Positions 10,770 to 23,250 are shown, numbered from the stretch's first letter. The stretch is DNA of 64,000 bases from Talpa occidentalis (GCF_014898055.3 NW_023604295.1:97789591-97853590), one strand, 5' to 3'. The notes: a model not told the origin generated them from the sequence alone. A program made the numbers and translations.

Positions 10770-13700
10770 ACACATACACCCTAGGTTTTCAGTTGCCTGG
10801 GGCAGTTCCCTGCTAGTACCACTGGGACTGGATTTTAAGTTTTTAATACCAGCTCTCCTTGTGTTGGCTCTGTATCTCTGTATCCTCTGCCGGTTTGTGC
10901 TGACCAGGGCTTAGTACATCACCAACTATATGTTGTAAAGCACCAGTTCTCAAATTTACTCAGTTGACCAAACCTGGGGAAATCATGATCTGTGTCTTTA
11001 TTTGAGACCAAGATTTGCTTCTGTGTGCTTTTGAGGGAGGAGATCCCAGGAACCATTAGCAGGAAGTGGGGAAATGTACCAGAGAGGCATAGCATCAAGC
11101 AGGTCACCAGTGTGGAGCTGTGGTGTTTTAACCTGTGGGATCTCCACCAGCTTTCACAGAGTCTGCCTTATATGGGTATATATTAACCTCCACTGTCCAT
11201 CACTGGCTGAGCATTGCTCCTACAGGGAGGTTAATTCTCAGGGACTTCTAGAAGCCTGTGACCACCAGGTGAGACCAGGGCAAAGGAATGTTTTGATGCT
11301 AGTGTGGGCTCAGTCTCCCCCTAAAAGCTAGATGGCCTTTTCCCAAGATGTCCAGAGTAGACCTATTGCAATGCTTGTTACCCTAGTATGATGTTGAAAT
11401 ACCAGTCAAGGCCCTGTGAGCCTCAGAAGAAATGGTTCCATTACTGAAAGAATACACATTACCTAAATTTAGGAATATCTCCAGAAACAACCATTTATCC
11501 GAGAAACTTAGGCAGGGCAGACATCTAGGTGCACAGTTTTTCACCCCCTGCTTATGATTTAAGATCCCCTCTTCTGTAACGCCTCAGGCTCCTGTCCCAT
11601 TTCTTAGCTCAAAAGACTGGTCTTTCAGTCATCTGATGTTAATTTGTTTGTTCATCCAACCTTAGAAGAGCCCAGAAGGGTGAGGGCATTTTCCCCTGCA
11701 CTCCAGCACTGGCAGGTGAAGTCATGTTGACTTCCCAAGGGATGAGAGCTAGGGCACAGCACTGATGCTGTCTGCCGCGACATTCTTCCCTAAACAACAC
11801 TGCACACGTTGAGAGACCCATTTACATCTGCATAACGTCGTATCCAGTTCCAAAAGCTTAAGAAAAAATCATGGGGAAAAAACTTTAAATAAGAAATATA
11901 TTCCCATATTTTTTTCTATGAGTTGGGATAGACTACCTATATTTGATGTAAGGGCCAGCACAGCAGTGTTGTAAGGCTGTGCAGTTTGACACAACACTTT
12001 AAAGAGTGTATAATAAGATTGATCTTTGTTGTTGTAATGTTTTCCTTTCTCTTGTAGCTTGATTTTTCCTGTTATTTCTCAAGTCCATAAAGATGATCTT
12101 AAAAGAAAAATTCATTGGGAGAAAACATTTAACCTCATTTGTATCAACCCACGATTGTATCTCCATGGTTTAATATTAATATTGGATTCACTATACTGAC
12201 ACTAATAGCAGAGGATGGGAGAGAATTTCTGTAGTTATGGCTTTAGGCATGGTGATAAATGTTTTGTAGTCATTGCCTTTATATAGAAACACTCCATCTC
12301 CAATTAAAGATTTAGTGAGCTCTTCATCAAAATATCTATTAGCAATCGAGGCATACAGTATGGTTGTGCTGACATTTCAACTTAATTCACTCTGTAGTTT
12401 TGTGGGTCCCATCCATTTTATGTGCTTGTTTTATTTTTCCTATGCATGGAGGGGGAATAACAGAAGAAATTTGGGGCATACTGCAGATTCTGCAAACATT
12501 TTCCATGTATTTATTAAGTCTATTAGAATGTTTGTCACTACAAATGAAGGCCTTGCTCTAAAAGATGGTTTTGAATTGTCCATGTCACAAGTTCAATAGG
12601 GCTTGGTAGCTCAAATTTATATGCTTTGGGTTATGGATGTTTCAGAATTTGTATAGAAAGCGTTCAAGACTCCAGTGTTTTAGAGATATGAGACCTTAAA
12701 AAGCATGTGGTTCAGCATGCATTCCATAAAGACAGAGGCTGGCAAATAGCTTCTGCTCATGTGTGGTGCCCTTGTCCTGGGTCTGGCAGACATCACTCAG
12801 TGACTCCTGAGCCTTTATCCTCTATAGATTGCTCCCTGCAGCCCTTGCATCAGTATTGGCTCACGAGATGAAGAAGCTATTGTGACCAAAGACAGGCTGC
12901 CCCAGGATGTGCCCAAATGGCAGCTGATTATGAGAGAGAAGATTCAAGAATAATGTTTTGCTTAATTATCTCCATAAGCAGAAAATCTGGGATGGTCCAG
13001 GAGGTAGGAGACAGCCTTACTGCCTTATCTCTCAAGGCTAAGGCTTGCAAGGTCTGTTTTTCATTTTCAACACATATGTAGATGAACCCTGCAAAATTCC
13101 TTTTTCCTCAGATTCTTTGTCCTGTTTTCTCTTCTCAATGCATTGTCCTCCTGCAAGAGCCTATGTACTTCGTTGGAACCACCAGAAGGCAGGTTCATAT
13201 TCTATAGCCCAGTGCATATAATTAAAGTTTGTCTTCTCTTGCTAATCTCCCTCATGTCAATTTAATTCTTCTCCAGCCTAGGACATAGAAGGGTAGAAGA
13301 AGATTAGCTTCCTCCCCAACAAAGCCTGTGCACTCCCCAGGCGCTGGCTGGCATGCCTTTGTGCTCTTCCTTGCCATTGCTGTGAATGGTTAACAAAGGA
13401 ATCGTTCATAGTCTCTCTACAAAAGAGAAAAAAAAAAAAGGTGAATTCAGGAGACAATTGGTTTGATCACCTTGTGCCTTTTTAGTCACCTCTCTGTCCT
13501 GCAGATGATAGTTACTCAACTTAGCGAAGTTTGTGGTTCTTCCTTTTTCCTTTCTATTATTTTGCATTTTCCCCCTTCCTCCTTTTTTCCTCTTATGTTG
13601 CTCAGCAGGAAATCCAAAATTATTTATTTGGTCTCATGAAGTTTGGTTGAAGTAATTTGTATTAATGGGAATACACTGAAATTTTCATGTTTTTCTACCA

Positions 13701-14296
13701 CTTTGGGAAGACTGCTTGGCTACAGGTCTCCAAGGTCACCAGCAGCCTCCACATGCCAAATCTGATGGCCTTTCTCTGTGGGAGTTCTGTGCAGGATTTG
13801 ATACCACTGACCTGCCCACCTCTTCAACCTTCTTTCTTGGATTTTCCTCCTTTGACTTCTCTCCCTGTTCCCTTTCCATTGCTGGCATTGGCTGTGGGTC
13901 ATCGCCAGGGTCTTCTCTTGGCCCCTCTTGTCAGTGTCCTCTGTCTAGCCCCATTTCCCACACCCCTGGTTTAACCTGTCACCTCTACATACCACCCTCC
14001 CTGGCTGCATCTCCCATCACACCTTCCCCATACAGAGCCCAGCTCTTTGTATCCAGCAGCTTTGGATCCAGATAGCGCTTCCTGTGGTTCCCACTGGTGT
14101 CTAGAATCAGTATGCTTCATTTGTTCTAGACTATTCTTGCTTTCATAGAGCCAACACAATACTTGCCCCTCTCAGATCATTTCTTCTACTTCCTGGGAAT
14201 CAGAAGCAAACTGTTTTCAGCTTAGAAAACTTCACTCCTGGAAAATCAAGTGTAAGACAAGGGCAAGACCCAGAACAACTTAAATCATAGTGGCTT
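10770..14296. other. Intron 1, unique sequence
   Basis: A 3.5 kb stretch free of the species-specific SINE and without recognised L1. The ORFs in it are short and show no family match. The part at about 12130-12600 is AT-rich and uninterrupted by repeats and could include conserved noncoding sequence, but nothing in it is diagnostic. An A run sits at about 13427-13439. Confidence 0.4.
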
Positions 14297-14312
14297 AAAA
14301 GAAAACAGTCAT

Positions 14313-14604
14313 GGGCCTCCCTGGTGGCGCAGTGGTTGAGCGCTGGGTTGCAAAGCTGCCCGCAGCCTCTGCAGCGCCGGTTCCATCCCCGGCTGCTCCC
14401 TGGCCACCAGAAGAGGGTCCCACATGGCGCGCAGACCTCTCTGCCACCCGCTGCTCCCCTCAGCAGTGTACTTCGATCCCTCTGCCTGCTCTGCTCCCCG
14501 CTCTGGCTCTGGTGAATTCTCTCACCCTCCCACACTTCTGGCTGTACCCAGTGCTTATATAAATAAATAAATAAATCTTTAAAAAAAAAAAAAAAAAAAA
14601 AAAG
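14313..14604 (+). repeat. tRNA-derived T+ SINE, younger subfamily, full length
   Basis: The copy runs from gggcctccctggtggcgcag to taaatctttaaaa plus a poly(A) of about 25 bases. The target-site duplication aaaagaaaacagtcat flanks it at 14297-14312 and 14605-14620. A-box-like tggcgcagtgg and B-box-like ggttccatccc are present in the head. The end is ctgtacccagtgcttatat. The perfect duplication suggests recent insertion. Confidence 0.95.
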
Positions 14605-14620
14605 AAAAGAAAACAGTCAT

Positions 14621-15254
14621 TTTGCTATTATCTCTCCCATTGCTGGGGGTTGACTGGGCTCAGGGAAGCAGGTCTTGCTCTGGGTCTCTTATTCAGTGGC
14701 AGTCACATGGTGCCAGGTGGAGCCATCTCTGGGCATCCTCACTCAGTACCTGGCATGGGAACTCCTTGGCTGCTGGCTGGGATGCCTTGTCCTGGGGCCT
14801 GCTTCCTCCCCGTGTAGCAGCCAGGTTCTAAGAACAGTTATCCAGAGAAGACCATGGAGCAGCTGTGTGACCTTTCATAACTACCTCCTGGAAGTGTCGT
14901 AGCATCACATTTGCCATAGTTACTACTCTGCCCAGTTTCAAGAAAACAGAATGCAGACCCACCGCTCATGAAAGTGTGTGACCATCACATTGTGACTCAG
15001 TTGGGTAGTACCTCCTGCCACAGTTTCCAGGCATGTCTAATAATTCCTTTGAGAAGTGCTTTAGATGCCTCAGAAGCTCTATGTTTTGTTTAATTTCTTT
15101 TTTGGACAGGTAATCTATTTACATGGTTGGAAAATTAAGGAAAAACAAATATAAATGTACACAATGGCAATATTCTTTCTCATCATGTATCCCATACTTC
15201 TACCTCCCAGAAACAACCACTCTTATGTTTCTTTATATTCTTTCAGAGCTTGTT
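14621..15254. other. Intron 1, unique sequence
   Basis: No exon or named repeat seen. Confidence 0.4.
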
Positions 15255-15405
15255 AACACACCGAAGTTTCTCTCCCTCCCTCCCATCCTTCTTCCCTTGC
15301 TTCCTCCCTTTTCTCTCAGTCTCCCTCCCCTGCTGCTCTTCTCCTCTTACCTACTCCTTCCTTCCTCCTCTCCCCACCCCCTCCATATCCACCTCCCCCC
15401 CAAAG
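15255..15405. repeat. Polypyrimidine (C/T-rich) tract
   Basis: About 150 bases are almost entirely C and T on the + strand, in mixed TCC, TTCC and CCCT blocks with a few interruptions (cagtct, gctgctc, taccta, ccatatcca). Such tracts can form triplex (H-DNA). It is not a perfect microsatellite. Confidence 0.8.
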
Positions 15406-17913
15406 AGCAGCACTTTCTGTAGTGTGGCTTTATCTTAGTTTGCTCTGAATCAGTGATCTCCATGGGTATGACGCAGTGTACATTCCTTCACTATCACAGA
15501 CACTGCCACCGTGACTAACATACATGTGTCATTACTCAGGTGAGGAAATAAACTAGGAAGCCTTCCTAGAAAGCCATGGCTAGTCTGTGCCTCTTTTTCA
15601 CATCTCAACCTATCGCAGCACTAATCAGACTTCCTCTCACCAGACCGCAGGCTCCCAGAGGCCATGGTAGCACATGTCCACACTGACTCATACAGGGAGC
15701 TCTGTGTCTGCACTGTCCAGAAGTGCCTGTGTCAAGGTGGGAAGGAGGCGGAGGTGAAGGAGAGGTGACTGAGTCCAGTTTTCTGGGTGTCCCTCTTCCT
15801 CTAATTTTGTTTATAGCCACATCTTGATGGCAGCTACTACTTCAGGCCTGTGTGGTTCCTCCCTCAGACTGTCACTGAAACTGGAATCTGATCTGTTCTG
15901 CCTGGCTTCATGGTTCCAAGTTTTGCGTAGTCTCCCAATGAGCTCAGGACTGCTCTCTGACTGCTTGTCCCAGCCAAAAATAGTACCAGGATGGGTTGTT
16001 TTGGGGAAGGTGTGGGTGGTGGTTATCACTGATGATAACAGTCTGCTAAAAAGCAGTAAATGGAATTCTTCCCTGGTTGAAGAAGTATTCTTAACCCACA
16101 TACTTTTACTGATTCTGTTAGGAATTGTATTCCTTAAAGAATAGAGATTGTTTTGTTAAATTAAGGAGGCAAACTCTACCTCCACACGAAGAGTGAGAGC
16201 TATACTCATCCCTTCAAAGAAGGCTGGTGTGGGATGGTGTGTGTAAGAAATAGAAATTGCACTCAGACTGTGTTAAGCAGAACTAGGAAGATGGCTATAG
16301 TGGAAAAGTTTCAGGGTGTCAGGCATAGCTGGATCCAGGTGTTCAGTGATGGTACTAGGTATCACTCCTTGGTCTTTTAGCAAGTCCAGCAACTGCTTAG
16401 GCTTCCCTCACTAAGGTAGGAATGATGGCAGTTACGGGCTCATATGGAGTTTATAACTCGTGGTATCAAAGAAAGTCACTCTTTTGTCCAGTGTCCATAT
16501 TGAAAAGGGACTCTGATTTGTCCTACAGCAAAATGTTTCCACTCCTGGATCAATCACTTTTTTCCAGGAAGTTGAGATTAGATTAACAGACCTTCCAGAA
16601 TCATATGGCAGTGGAATGAAGCATAAGGAGTGATGGCAGAGCAGAGCAGTTTTCACAACAGAGGGATGCAGGACTGACCCGAGGACCTGGAATTCAGACA
16701 GGTGAGAAAGCTTGAATTTCAGACTGTGAAGAGTACCCAAATTGGAGATAGTAGCAGCCTGGAATTCAGAAATGGTTCAATGTGCTAATCTCTATACTTT
16801 TGGATATGTTAAAAAATTTCAGGAATAAAAAGTGCATTAAAAAAAAGAAGATGTGTTTTTTTCTGCATTGGTTTGGGAACACACAACAAATAAGTCTACA
16901 TAAATCTGTATATTTACTGTGTGCTCTTCTTAAGAACTCTGTTTTTCTCTTCATTAGACGAGGAAGCCTTAATCCTCACTCCCCTCTAAGCTGAGGGCTA
17001 GGAGACAAACACATGATAGTTGACCTAAAGCTTGTGCAGTGTGCTGGCAGAGGTTGGGGTAAGTCAGTCGGAAAGCCTTAAGTCCCTGTCCTGATGGGTC
17101 CCAGGAGAAAATCTTCCCAAGAAAAACTTTCAGCCAGGGGAAGAAAGGATATCCGTGCCATGACCAAGTTTGCATCTCTTGCTCTCATGGTCAGCACTTG
17201 AGCTGTGGTCAGTGGGGAGAGTCCAGGTGAGGGTTTCATGGGTCTACGGTGGGCTAGGCTGGGCAGATTCCTGGGGATGTCACATCATCAGACCTGATTC
17301 CGACTCTTCTGGTTGTACATTTGCCTTTGTTGACCTGTTTCTGTATAGGCATCCCTGACTCAGGTATCGCTGAGACCCCCTGCAGCATGCCCATAAGCTC
17401 CACAGGTTTTTCTTCCTGGTAGCATTGTTCCTTTGTTGTGTTATGATATATGAAAGAACCGTAGTATTTTCTCAGACATCTTCTCTAGCCCATACTACTA
17501 AATAGGAATTTCATTTATCACTGCAGATTCCCCAGTGTGTTTCCTTTGGCAAATTCTGTCATCTTTTGGATTTTCATGAAAGTTCATTTTTCCAACTCAG
17601 CATTGGAATAGCTAATCAGATTTCCCATTTCTCTCCCTTGATTGGGAGCCTTCTCTTTCTTTGCATTTCTCCTTATCAAAATTGCCAGCGCCCTGAAAAT
17701 GTTTCTTCTTACTTTATCTTCTCAATATTTCCAAGGACTTTGCCAAATCTGTGGAACTGTATTGAGTATCTTTTAATATAGACATTACTGCTAACCGAGA
17801 AGCCAAGCCTGGCCAGGCACTGGTTTAAAGACAGCAATATCCTTCAACCAAAACTATTTCTCTCCTACAAGCCTTTGGACATATGAACTCATAATAGGTG
17901 ACCTCTGAGCTGT
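15406..17913. other. Intron 1, unique sequence
   Basis: About 2.5 kb without a recognised gene or repeat. Several ORFs of 60-106 codons on both strands show no family features and no supporting splice structure. Confidence 0.4.
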
Positions 17914-17929
17914 AATTTCATAAATTCTT

Positions 17930-18199
17930 TTTTTTAAAAGATGTATTTATTTATGCATATAAGAACTGGAGTACAGGCCGGAGGTGTGGGGGTGCAAGAG
18001 GATTCACCAGAGACAGAGTGAGGAACAGAACAGGCAGACTGACTGAATACACTGCTGAGGGGAGCAGCAGGAGAGCCAGGAGAGGTCTGCTGCACCATGT
18101 GGGTTGCTTCCTGGCTGGCCGGGGATCGAACTCATGGTGCAGATGCTGCAGATAGCTTCATGGTTCTGTGCTTAACCCCTTGGGCCACCAGAGAGGCCC
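17930..18199 (-). repeat. tRNA-derived T+ SINE, older subfamily
   Basis: The reverse-strand copy begins tttttttaaaagatgtattt and ends caccagagaggccc. The target-site duplication aatttcataaattctt is perfect at 17914-17929 and 18200-18215. The sequence aagaactggagtacaggcc is the reverse of the GGCCTGTACTCCAGTTCTT end and marks the older subfamily. Confidence 0.93.
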
Positions 18200-18215
18200 A
18201 ATTTCATAAATTCTT

Positions 18216-18702
18216 AGTGAAATGAATTGTATCAGATCAATATATCTGTGGGTTCCTCACATTTTCTGAGCTGCGAGGGACTTTAAGATGAATCGGGTAC
18301 AGCTCTGTTAGTGGAGGAAACATTCATTTTAACTGCATAGTCAATTCTCAATTAACAAGGGTAATGGAGTGGAAGGAGGTCAGTGATAATCAAAAATCAT
18401 GGTGAAAATAAAATTATAGTCAACACTGGATTTTCTGGGGGCTGATTAACTGGTTTGTGGATTAATTGAGGTTAAGACACTATGGACCTTAGGATGTCAT
18501 CACTTTGGTAATTGGTCAGCAGCTGCTCACCACCTGGCCTCCACCCACTGCACTGTTGTCAGGGAGGAGCCGGGCTTTCCAGGGGCTGGCTCAGGCGAAG
18601 TTGCTGACCTTGGCTGCATCAGTACCGTAGTGGTGCAGCAGACCTCAGTCTTAGGAGCTGAAGGAAAGCTACTTTTAGGGCTTGTCATGCCCACCCCTTG
18701 TA
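18216..18702. other. Intron 1, unique sequence
   Basis: No exon or named repeat seen. Confidence 0.4.
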
Positions 18703-18829
18703 CAGTGGTTCTCAGAACCACTTTGGGTCCCATCTGGTTTGGTGGGTCAGAGTGAGGCCTAAGAATCTGCATGTCTAATAGGTGATGTTGATATTGCCAG
18801 CCCAGGGGCCACACCTTGAGAACTTAGAC
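18703..18829 (+). repeat. MER5-type hAT DNA transposon fragment
   Basis: The left end cagtggttctcagaacc matches the MER5 terminal repeat. The inside has agaatctgcatgtctaa and gatgttgatattgcc (consensus agaatttgcatttctaa, gatgctgatgctgc), and it closes with acaccttgagaac, the inverse terminal region. It is a nonautonomous mammalian-wide element with no coding capacity. Confidence 0.75.
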
Positions 18830-18844
18830 TTTCTAAACCATTAT

Positions 18845-19013
18845 TTTTATCCTGTTGCATATTAAAATCGACTGGGGGAGCTTTCAAATCATTAAGGCAT
18901 GGATACACCTTGGCCAGTTACATGAGAGGTTCTGGAGGGGGACCAGGTGTTTTCAAGGCTCCTGGGTGGTTTTAATGCACAGCCAATACTGATCGCCACT
19001 GGTCTAGATGTTT
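18845..19013 (+). repeat. Second MER5-type fragment, adjacent
   Basis: The sequence attaaaatcgactggggga, then ttctggagggggaccaggtgt, then aatgcacagccaatactgat, then ccactggt follows MER5A order (aatcacctgggga, tctggggtgggg, aagctccccaggtgat). Two MER5-like copies thus lie almost back to back in the same orientation. Confidence 0.6.
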
Positions 19014-19479
19014 CCCACACATCGTCAGCAGCATACGAGTATCCTGACTTTTTTTATTTCCTTACCTCCTTGTTTAATATTTTCTTTAAATAAAGCATTT
19101 TTAATTTAAATACATTTACTTAAAAAGCAAACTATACATCCCTTCATGGAGGAAAACTGGTTTCATGGGCCAGAAATGGGATGTGTCTGTGAAAACAAAT
19201 AGATTCAAGTTCTTGTTTAGAATCATCTCGCAATCCCATCACACTTTGGGAGTCTCTACTCTGACTGCTTTACACTCTTTTTTTTTTTTTTTTTCCACAA
19301 AATGATAGCAGCTACTATTTCTGTTCTTCATACCCTCTCCTGGAATCAGACAAGGCTGTGCTAACTGTGAGTACAGCTGATTGTCTCATTATAAAAGAAC
19401 AGGTCAGAATGCAAATGAGCGTGACTTCATTACAGAATAACCTTGATTGGGTGATAATCTTTACTTTTAAAAATCGGTA
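19014..19479. other. Intron 1, unique sequence
   Basis: No gene. A run of about 18 T lies at 19278-19295 without a recognisable SINE body attached. Confidence 0.4.
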
Positions 19480-19825
19480 TTCATCGTAGAAAACTGTGGC
19501 ACAGCCAATGAATAGAATACTATGCAGCAACAAAAAGGAATAAGCCACTGACATACACACCACCCAGATGTATCTCACAGATATAATGCTGAGTAAAAGC
19601 CAGATAATACAGAAACTGTAACAATCCCTTTATGTTTGGTTCCTAAAACAAACAAAAGTAGTCTATGGTGGAAAAATTTTAATTTAGTGGTTGCTTGGAG
19701 GAAGGAGGACAGGGAGACTGAGTGGGAATGGACTTGAGAAGAATTTCTGGGTTGATGGGATGTTCTCTATCTTGATAGGAGTTGTAGTTACCCAGGTGCA
19801 TGCCTTTGTCAAAACTCATCAAAAG
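19480..19825 (+). repeat. Ancient L1 3'-end, part 1 (interrupted by a SINE)
   Basis: The words aatactatgcagcaacaaaaa, cagatgtatctcacagatata, tgctgagtaaaagcc and then gttctctatcttgatagga and tttgtcaaaactcatc belong to the 3' end of an old L1M/ME-type element (atggaatactattcagc, tgttctatatcttgattg, tttgtcaaaactcatcga). It continues after the SINE at 20110. Confidence 0.65.
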
Positions 19826-20096
19826 GGGCCTCCCCGGTGGCGCAGCGGTTGAGCGCTGGGTTGCAAAGCTGCCCGCAGCCTCTGCAGCGCCGGTTCGATC
19901 CCCAGCTGCTCCCGGCCACCAGAGGAGGGTCCCACATGGCGCGCAGACCTCTCCTGCCGCCCGCTGCTCCCCTCAGCAGTGTACTTTGGTCCTTCTGCCT
20001 GCTCTGCTCTGGCTCTGGTGAATTCTCTCACCCTCCCGCGCTTCTGACTGTGCCCAGTGCTTATATAAATAAATAAATAAATATTTTAAAAAAAAA
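19826..20096 (+). repeat. tRNA-derived T+ SINE, younger subfamily, inserted in an L1
   Basis: A near-intact copy with A box tggcgcagcgg (19838-19848) and B box ggttcgatccc (19892-19902), the CAGCAGTGTA block and the end ctgtgcccagtgcttatat followed by aaataaatattttaaaa. Target-site duplication aaaactcatcaaaag lies at 19811-19825 and after the A tail (about 20098-20112). It sits inside an old L1 3' end, so it is younger than that element. Confidence 0.95.
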
Positions 20097-20112
20097 AAAA
20101 ACTCATCAAAAG

Positions 20113-20170
20113 GTGCCCTCAGAATTTGTGTATTCCACTGTACATTTTTTTAAAGTTAAAAAAGAAATGC
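20113..20170 (+). repeat. Ancient L1 3'-end, part 2
   Basis: After the SINE the old L1 continues with gtgccctcagaatttgtgta, ttccactgtac and a T-rich end, equivalent to the consensus cactgtacact then poly(A)-like region. Confidence 0.5.
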
Positions 20171-22259
20171 TGATCAAATATTGAACTCCAGTTAATGATA
20201 TGCTCGCTGAAGTGTTTAGAGACAGACACAGATACTTGCAACTTACTTTGTAAGGCATCAAAAAAAAAAAAAAAAAAAAAGCTGGATTGATGAATTGATA
20301 GCAGGATAGATATATAATAAAACAAACAAAATAAAATAAAATATTTATGGTAGAATCAAGGTGGAGGCTATCCAAGTGCTCATTTTTAAATTCTTTTAAC
20401 TTTGCTGTGTGTTTGAAAACCTTTCATATTTAAAAATGGGGAAAATTCAACATATACATTTAAAACAACAAACAAGTGCTTTACCCACATGCCCGAGGCT
20501 TCTAGCACTTGCCACACCAAGGGGTTTGCTAAGGTCAGGTCTGCAGAAGTCAGATGGGTGGGTAGCTCTGAGGGTTAGCTGGGGTAGGAGGGTGGGAAAC
20601 TTAAGAGAGCTTCCTATACTGGGAGAGGCGTGTGGCTCCCCTGTGCTGAGCCCCACTGCAGAGGGAGAAACTCAAAGGCATTTCCTTACTGCCCAATACC
20701 ACCTCCTGTCCTGGAGGTTCCTTTGGAGGGGCACTGTGGCAGCAAGCCCTTGGAGGAACTGTACAGAAACTGTTAGATGTGCCCTGCAAATACCACTTGG
20801 GTCCTGCCACAGAAAGAGGGGGTACAAGTGGGTAAGGGAGGGAGAGGCTCCCAGGCTTCTCCAACCAGCAGAACTACAGAATATGCCTTCCCTGCATCTC
20901 ACTGGGCATTCTGAGATCTGTGACTGGGGGGGAAAGTGGGGGTAGTGGGATTTGAGCTTACCGGCATGGGGTTTGGACAGTTGCAGTGGGCAAGAACAGC
21001 CTTCAGATTTGGTATTGGGCTCTCTAGGATGTCCCACAGCACAGAGCAAGGACCTGAGGTGCCTCTCTGGACTGCAGGTGCCCCTCCTGAGTGGAGATCA
21101 TTGCTATTGAGGGAAGAGTGCCTGCACAGTAACCTGCTCTTACCTGCCCTTACGCAGGCGAGAATCTTGAGATACACAGGAAGGAGGACAATTTACTCTT
21201 GAGGGAAGAATTTATGATTGATGTCTAAAAGGTGGTTAATATGCGGGTTCTATCTATTGTTTCCTGCAAAAATGAATGAGCCAGTGAGCACATCTTGAAT
21301 ACCAATGGGGGCTTGAAGGGGAGGAGCAGTCTGGGCTGTCTGGGCCCCTGTTGGTGTCTGTGCCTTCAAGGCAGTGGGGAGTGAAATGACAGGGCCTCTT
21401 TGGTCAGACAGAGATTGCCTCTGCTCTGTGCTTCCTACTATAATGCTTGGTCTTTAAAGGAGCCCAAGGCGGGAGGGGATGGGGAATGGGTAAGAACAAA
21501 GAAGGAAGGAAGCACAATGGTCTATGGTGGTGGAATGTGGGTGGTGGGTGCAGGGCAGTGGTAATACCAGATGGGGAGACCCCAATGTGACCTAAGTTAA
21601 AAATAAATAAATAAATGAATAAGATAAAGAATAAAAGGAGATCTGTCTAAAGAACCAGAGATGAAAAGTATGTGGCCGTCATCCAAGTTTCAGCTGAGGA
21701 AAGACGACTCTCAGAAATGGCTTGTCTTGCATTATCCATTTCAAGATAAAATAACCTTTACATCATGTTCGTTTATCTGAAAAAGAAATTGTCTCAAAGA
21801 GAAATAAATCTCCTCTTGTATAGAAAAAATAAAAATAAAGGAGCCCACAACTCAGTGTCCCCCTCAGACACCAGATCACGTTGCATGTGCGGACATTAGC
21901 AGTAACGCAAAGGACAGTGGCGCACCAGGCACGGTACCGGCGCTGCCAGAATGTGAGACCTAAAAAGCGCCCAGTACATAGAACATCCATAACTTAGCTA
22001 TTGTCATTAGTACTATTATTATAGATTTTTATTATTATAATTTATTATTGTTGAGGGTTTAAAATGTGGAAAGAGAACAGGATCTGGAACTTCCACAGCT
22101 ACAAGGACAGCAGTTTTTCCTTTGACCACAATGGCATTTTGAACCTTTCAGTAGCTGCTGCTTTTGTCTGACACTGCCTCCCCTCCCCCATAGGGAGAAC
22201 ACCTTGAGACCAGAAACTGTGTCCTCCACACCCTTTCCCAGGGACTGAGTTTTGTGGCG
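20171..22259. other. Intron 1, unique sequence
   Basis: An A run of about 21 bases lies at 20260-20280. The G-rich block 20570-21000 supports ORFs on both strands (up to 178 codons) without family motifs or CpG enrichment; I do not consider them genes. A degenerate MIR 3' end may lie at about 21965-22050 (gcgcccagtacatagaac). Confidence 0.4.
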
Positions 22260-22480
22260 CATATTTTAGAATTCAGATGGTTAATGTGGTGTCTTGATAC
22301 GCAAGTCACCCCAGTAATAAAACTGTCTCATTATTGGAGCTGCACTTTTCAAAACAAAGCCACCAACAGCACCTTCAAAGCCAAGGTTCTCATTTACATA
22401 CTACACTGTCAATTAATGTTGCATGCCAATTAAGCGGGGCATTAAGCTGCCAAAGAGGTCTGCAACTCTGCATGCTAGCA
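22260..22480. promoter_or_regulatory. Candidate conserved noncoding element (homeodomain-type motifs)
   Basis: A repeat-free block of balanced composition contains cattattggagctgca, tcaattaatgttgcatgcc, caattaagcgggg and cattaagctgcc, i.e. several TAAT/ATTA cores close together plus a palindromic gcatgc. Such clustering is typical of developmental enhancers, but conservation cannot be seen from one sequence. Functional status is inference. Confidence 0.3.
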
Positions 22481-22929
22481 TCCTCTTCTCTGCAGTTGGC
22501 GACCTGAATTCAGTGTCTCCCATCCATTCCCAAGGCTCTTCCTGACCAGCCAGCCTTCCCGACCAGGACAGTAAGGCAGCCAGACACAGCCCTGCACCAG
22601 GTCTCAGTTAGGAGAGGCATTCATGATGTGAGTTTACATGACTGGATCCTTGCAGAAGTCCAGTCGCCGTATGACCAAACATTTCAACTGCTTCGATGCA
22701 CTCAGCTAGTGACAAGCCCATCGTTTGAAATTCCTCCTAGAAGCGAAAAAGAGTAAGAGTGTCCCAGACTTCAAAGTAGCCCAATTTTCAAGGAGCCATT
22801 CTCGAGAGCCATTGCACCAGCCTTTCTACCACCAGCTGAGTTCTTCTCCAGTTTGCTGTAATAGGGGCCATGTTTTAGGTAGACCTATGGGTTGAGCAAA
22901 TGCACCCATTCAAATGGCCTGGTCTTACA
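22481..22929. other. Intron 1, unique sequence
   Basis: No gene or named repeat. Confidence 0.4.
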
Positions 22930-23250
22930 GAGCCCACAGCTTGCATTTCATTTTTCAAACTCTTGCTATTATATTGCCATTGGCAAAAGATGCAGCGGTG
23001 CTTTAATTCTTCCCTCCCTCTGTGGCTTGGGCACTTTAGTAATTTAAAAGTGCTTCTTTTCCTTCTTCATCTAGAGAAGTAAAAATAATTATAATAGAAA
23101 ATGGGTAATTTGCAGCTACAATGCCAAGCCGATAATCAAAAACTTGTAAATGGAAACATGAGCATATGTTTATCACTTCTTGAAATTAGAATGCAATTGA
23201 AAGTAGCTGTGGCCTCAAAGAGAGGGCATTATGGAAAGGAAGGCAGGCTT
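22930..23250. promoter_or_regulatory. Second candidate conserved noncoding element
   Basis: A repeat-free AT-rich block holds ttgccattggcaaaaga (an NF1-like TTGGC inverted pair), aataattataatag, gggtaatttgcagctac and cgataatcaaaa. The NF1-like palindrome plus ATTA and GATA cores suggest a regulatory element. Inference only. Confidence 0.28.

Noticed and set aside
19826..19910. tRNA-like sequence with A and B boxes
   Set aside because: It is the head of a SINE, repeated 19 times here with SINE body, tail and target-site duplications, not a tRNA gene.
20409..20945. A 178-codon + strand ORF with overlapping reverse ORFs
   Set aside because: No recognisable domain, no codon or splice support, and open frames occur on both strands, as expected by chance in GC-balanced sequence.
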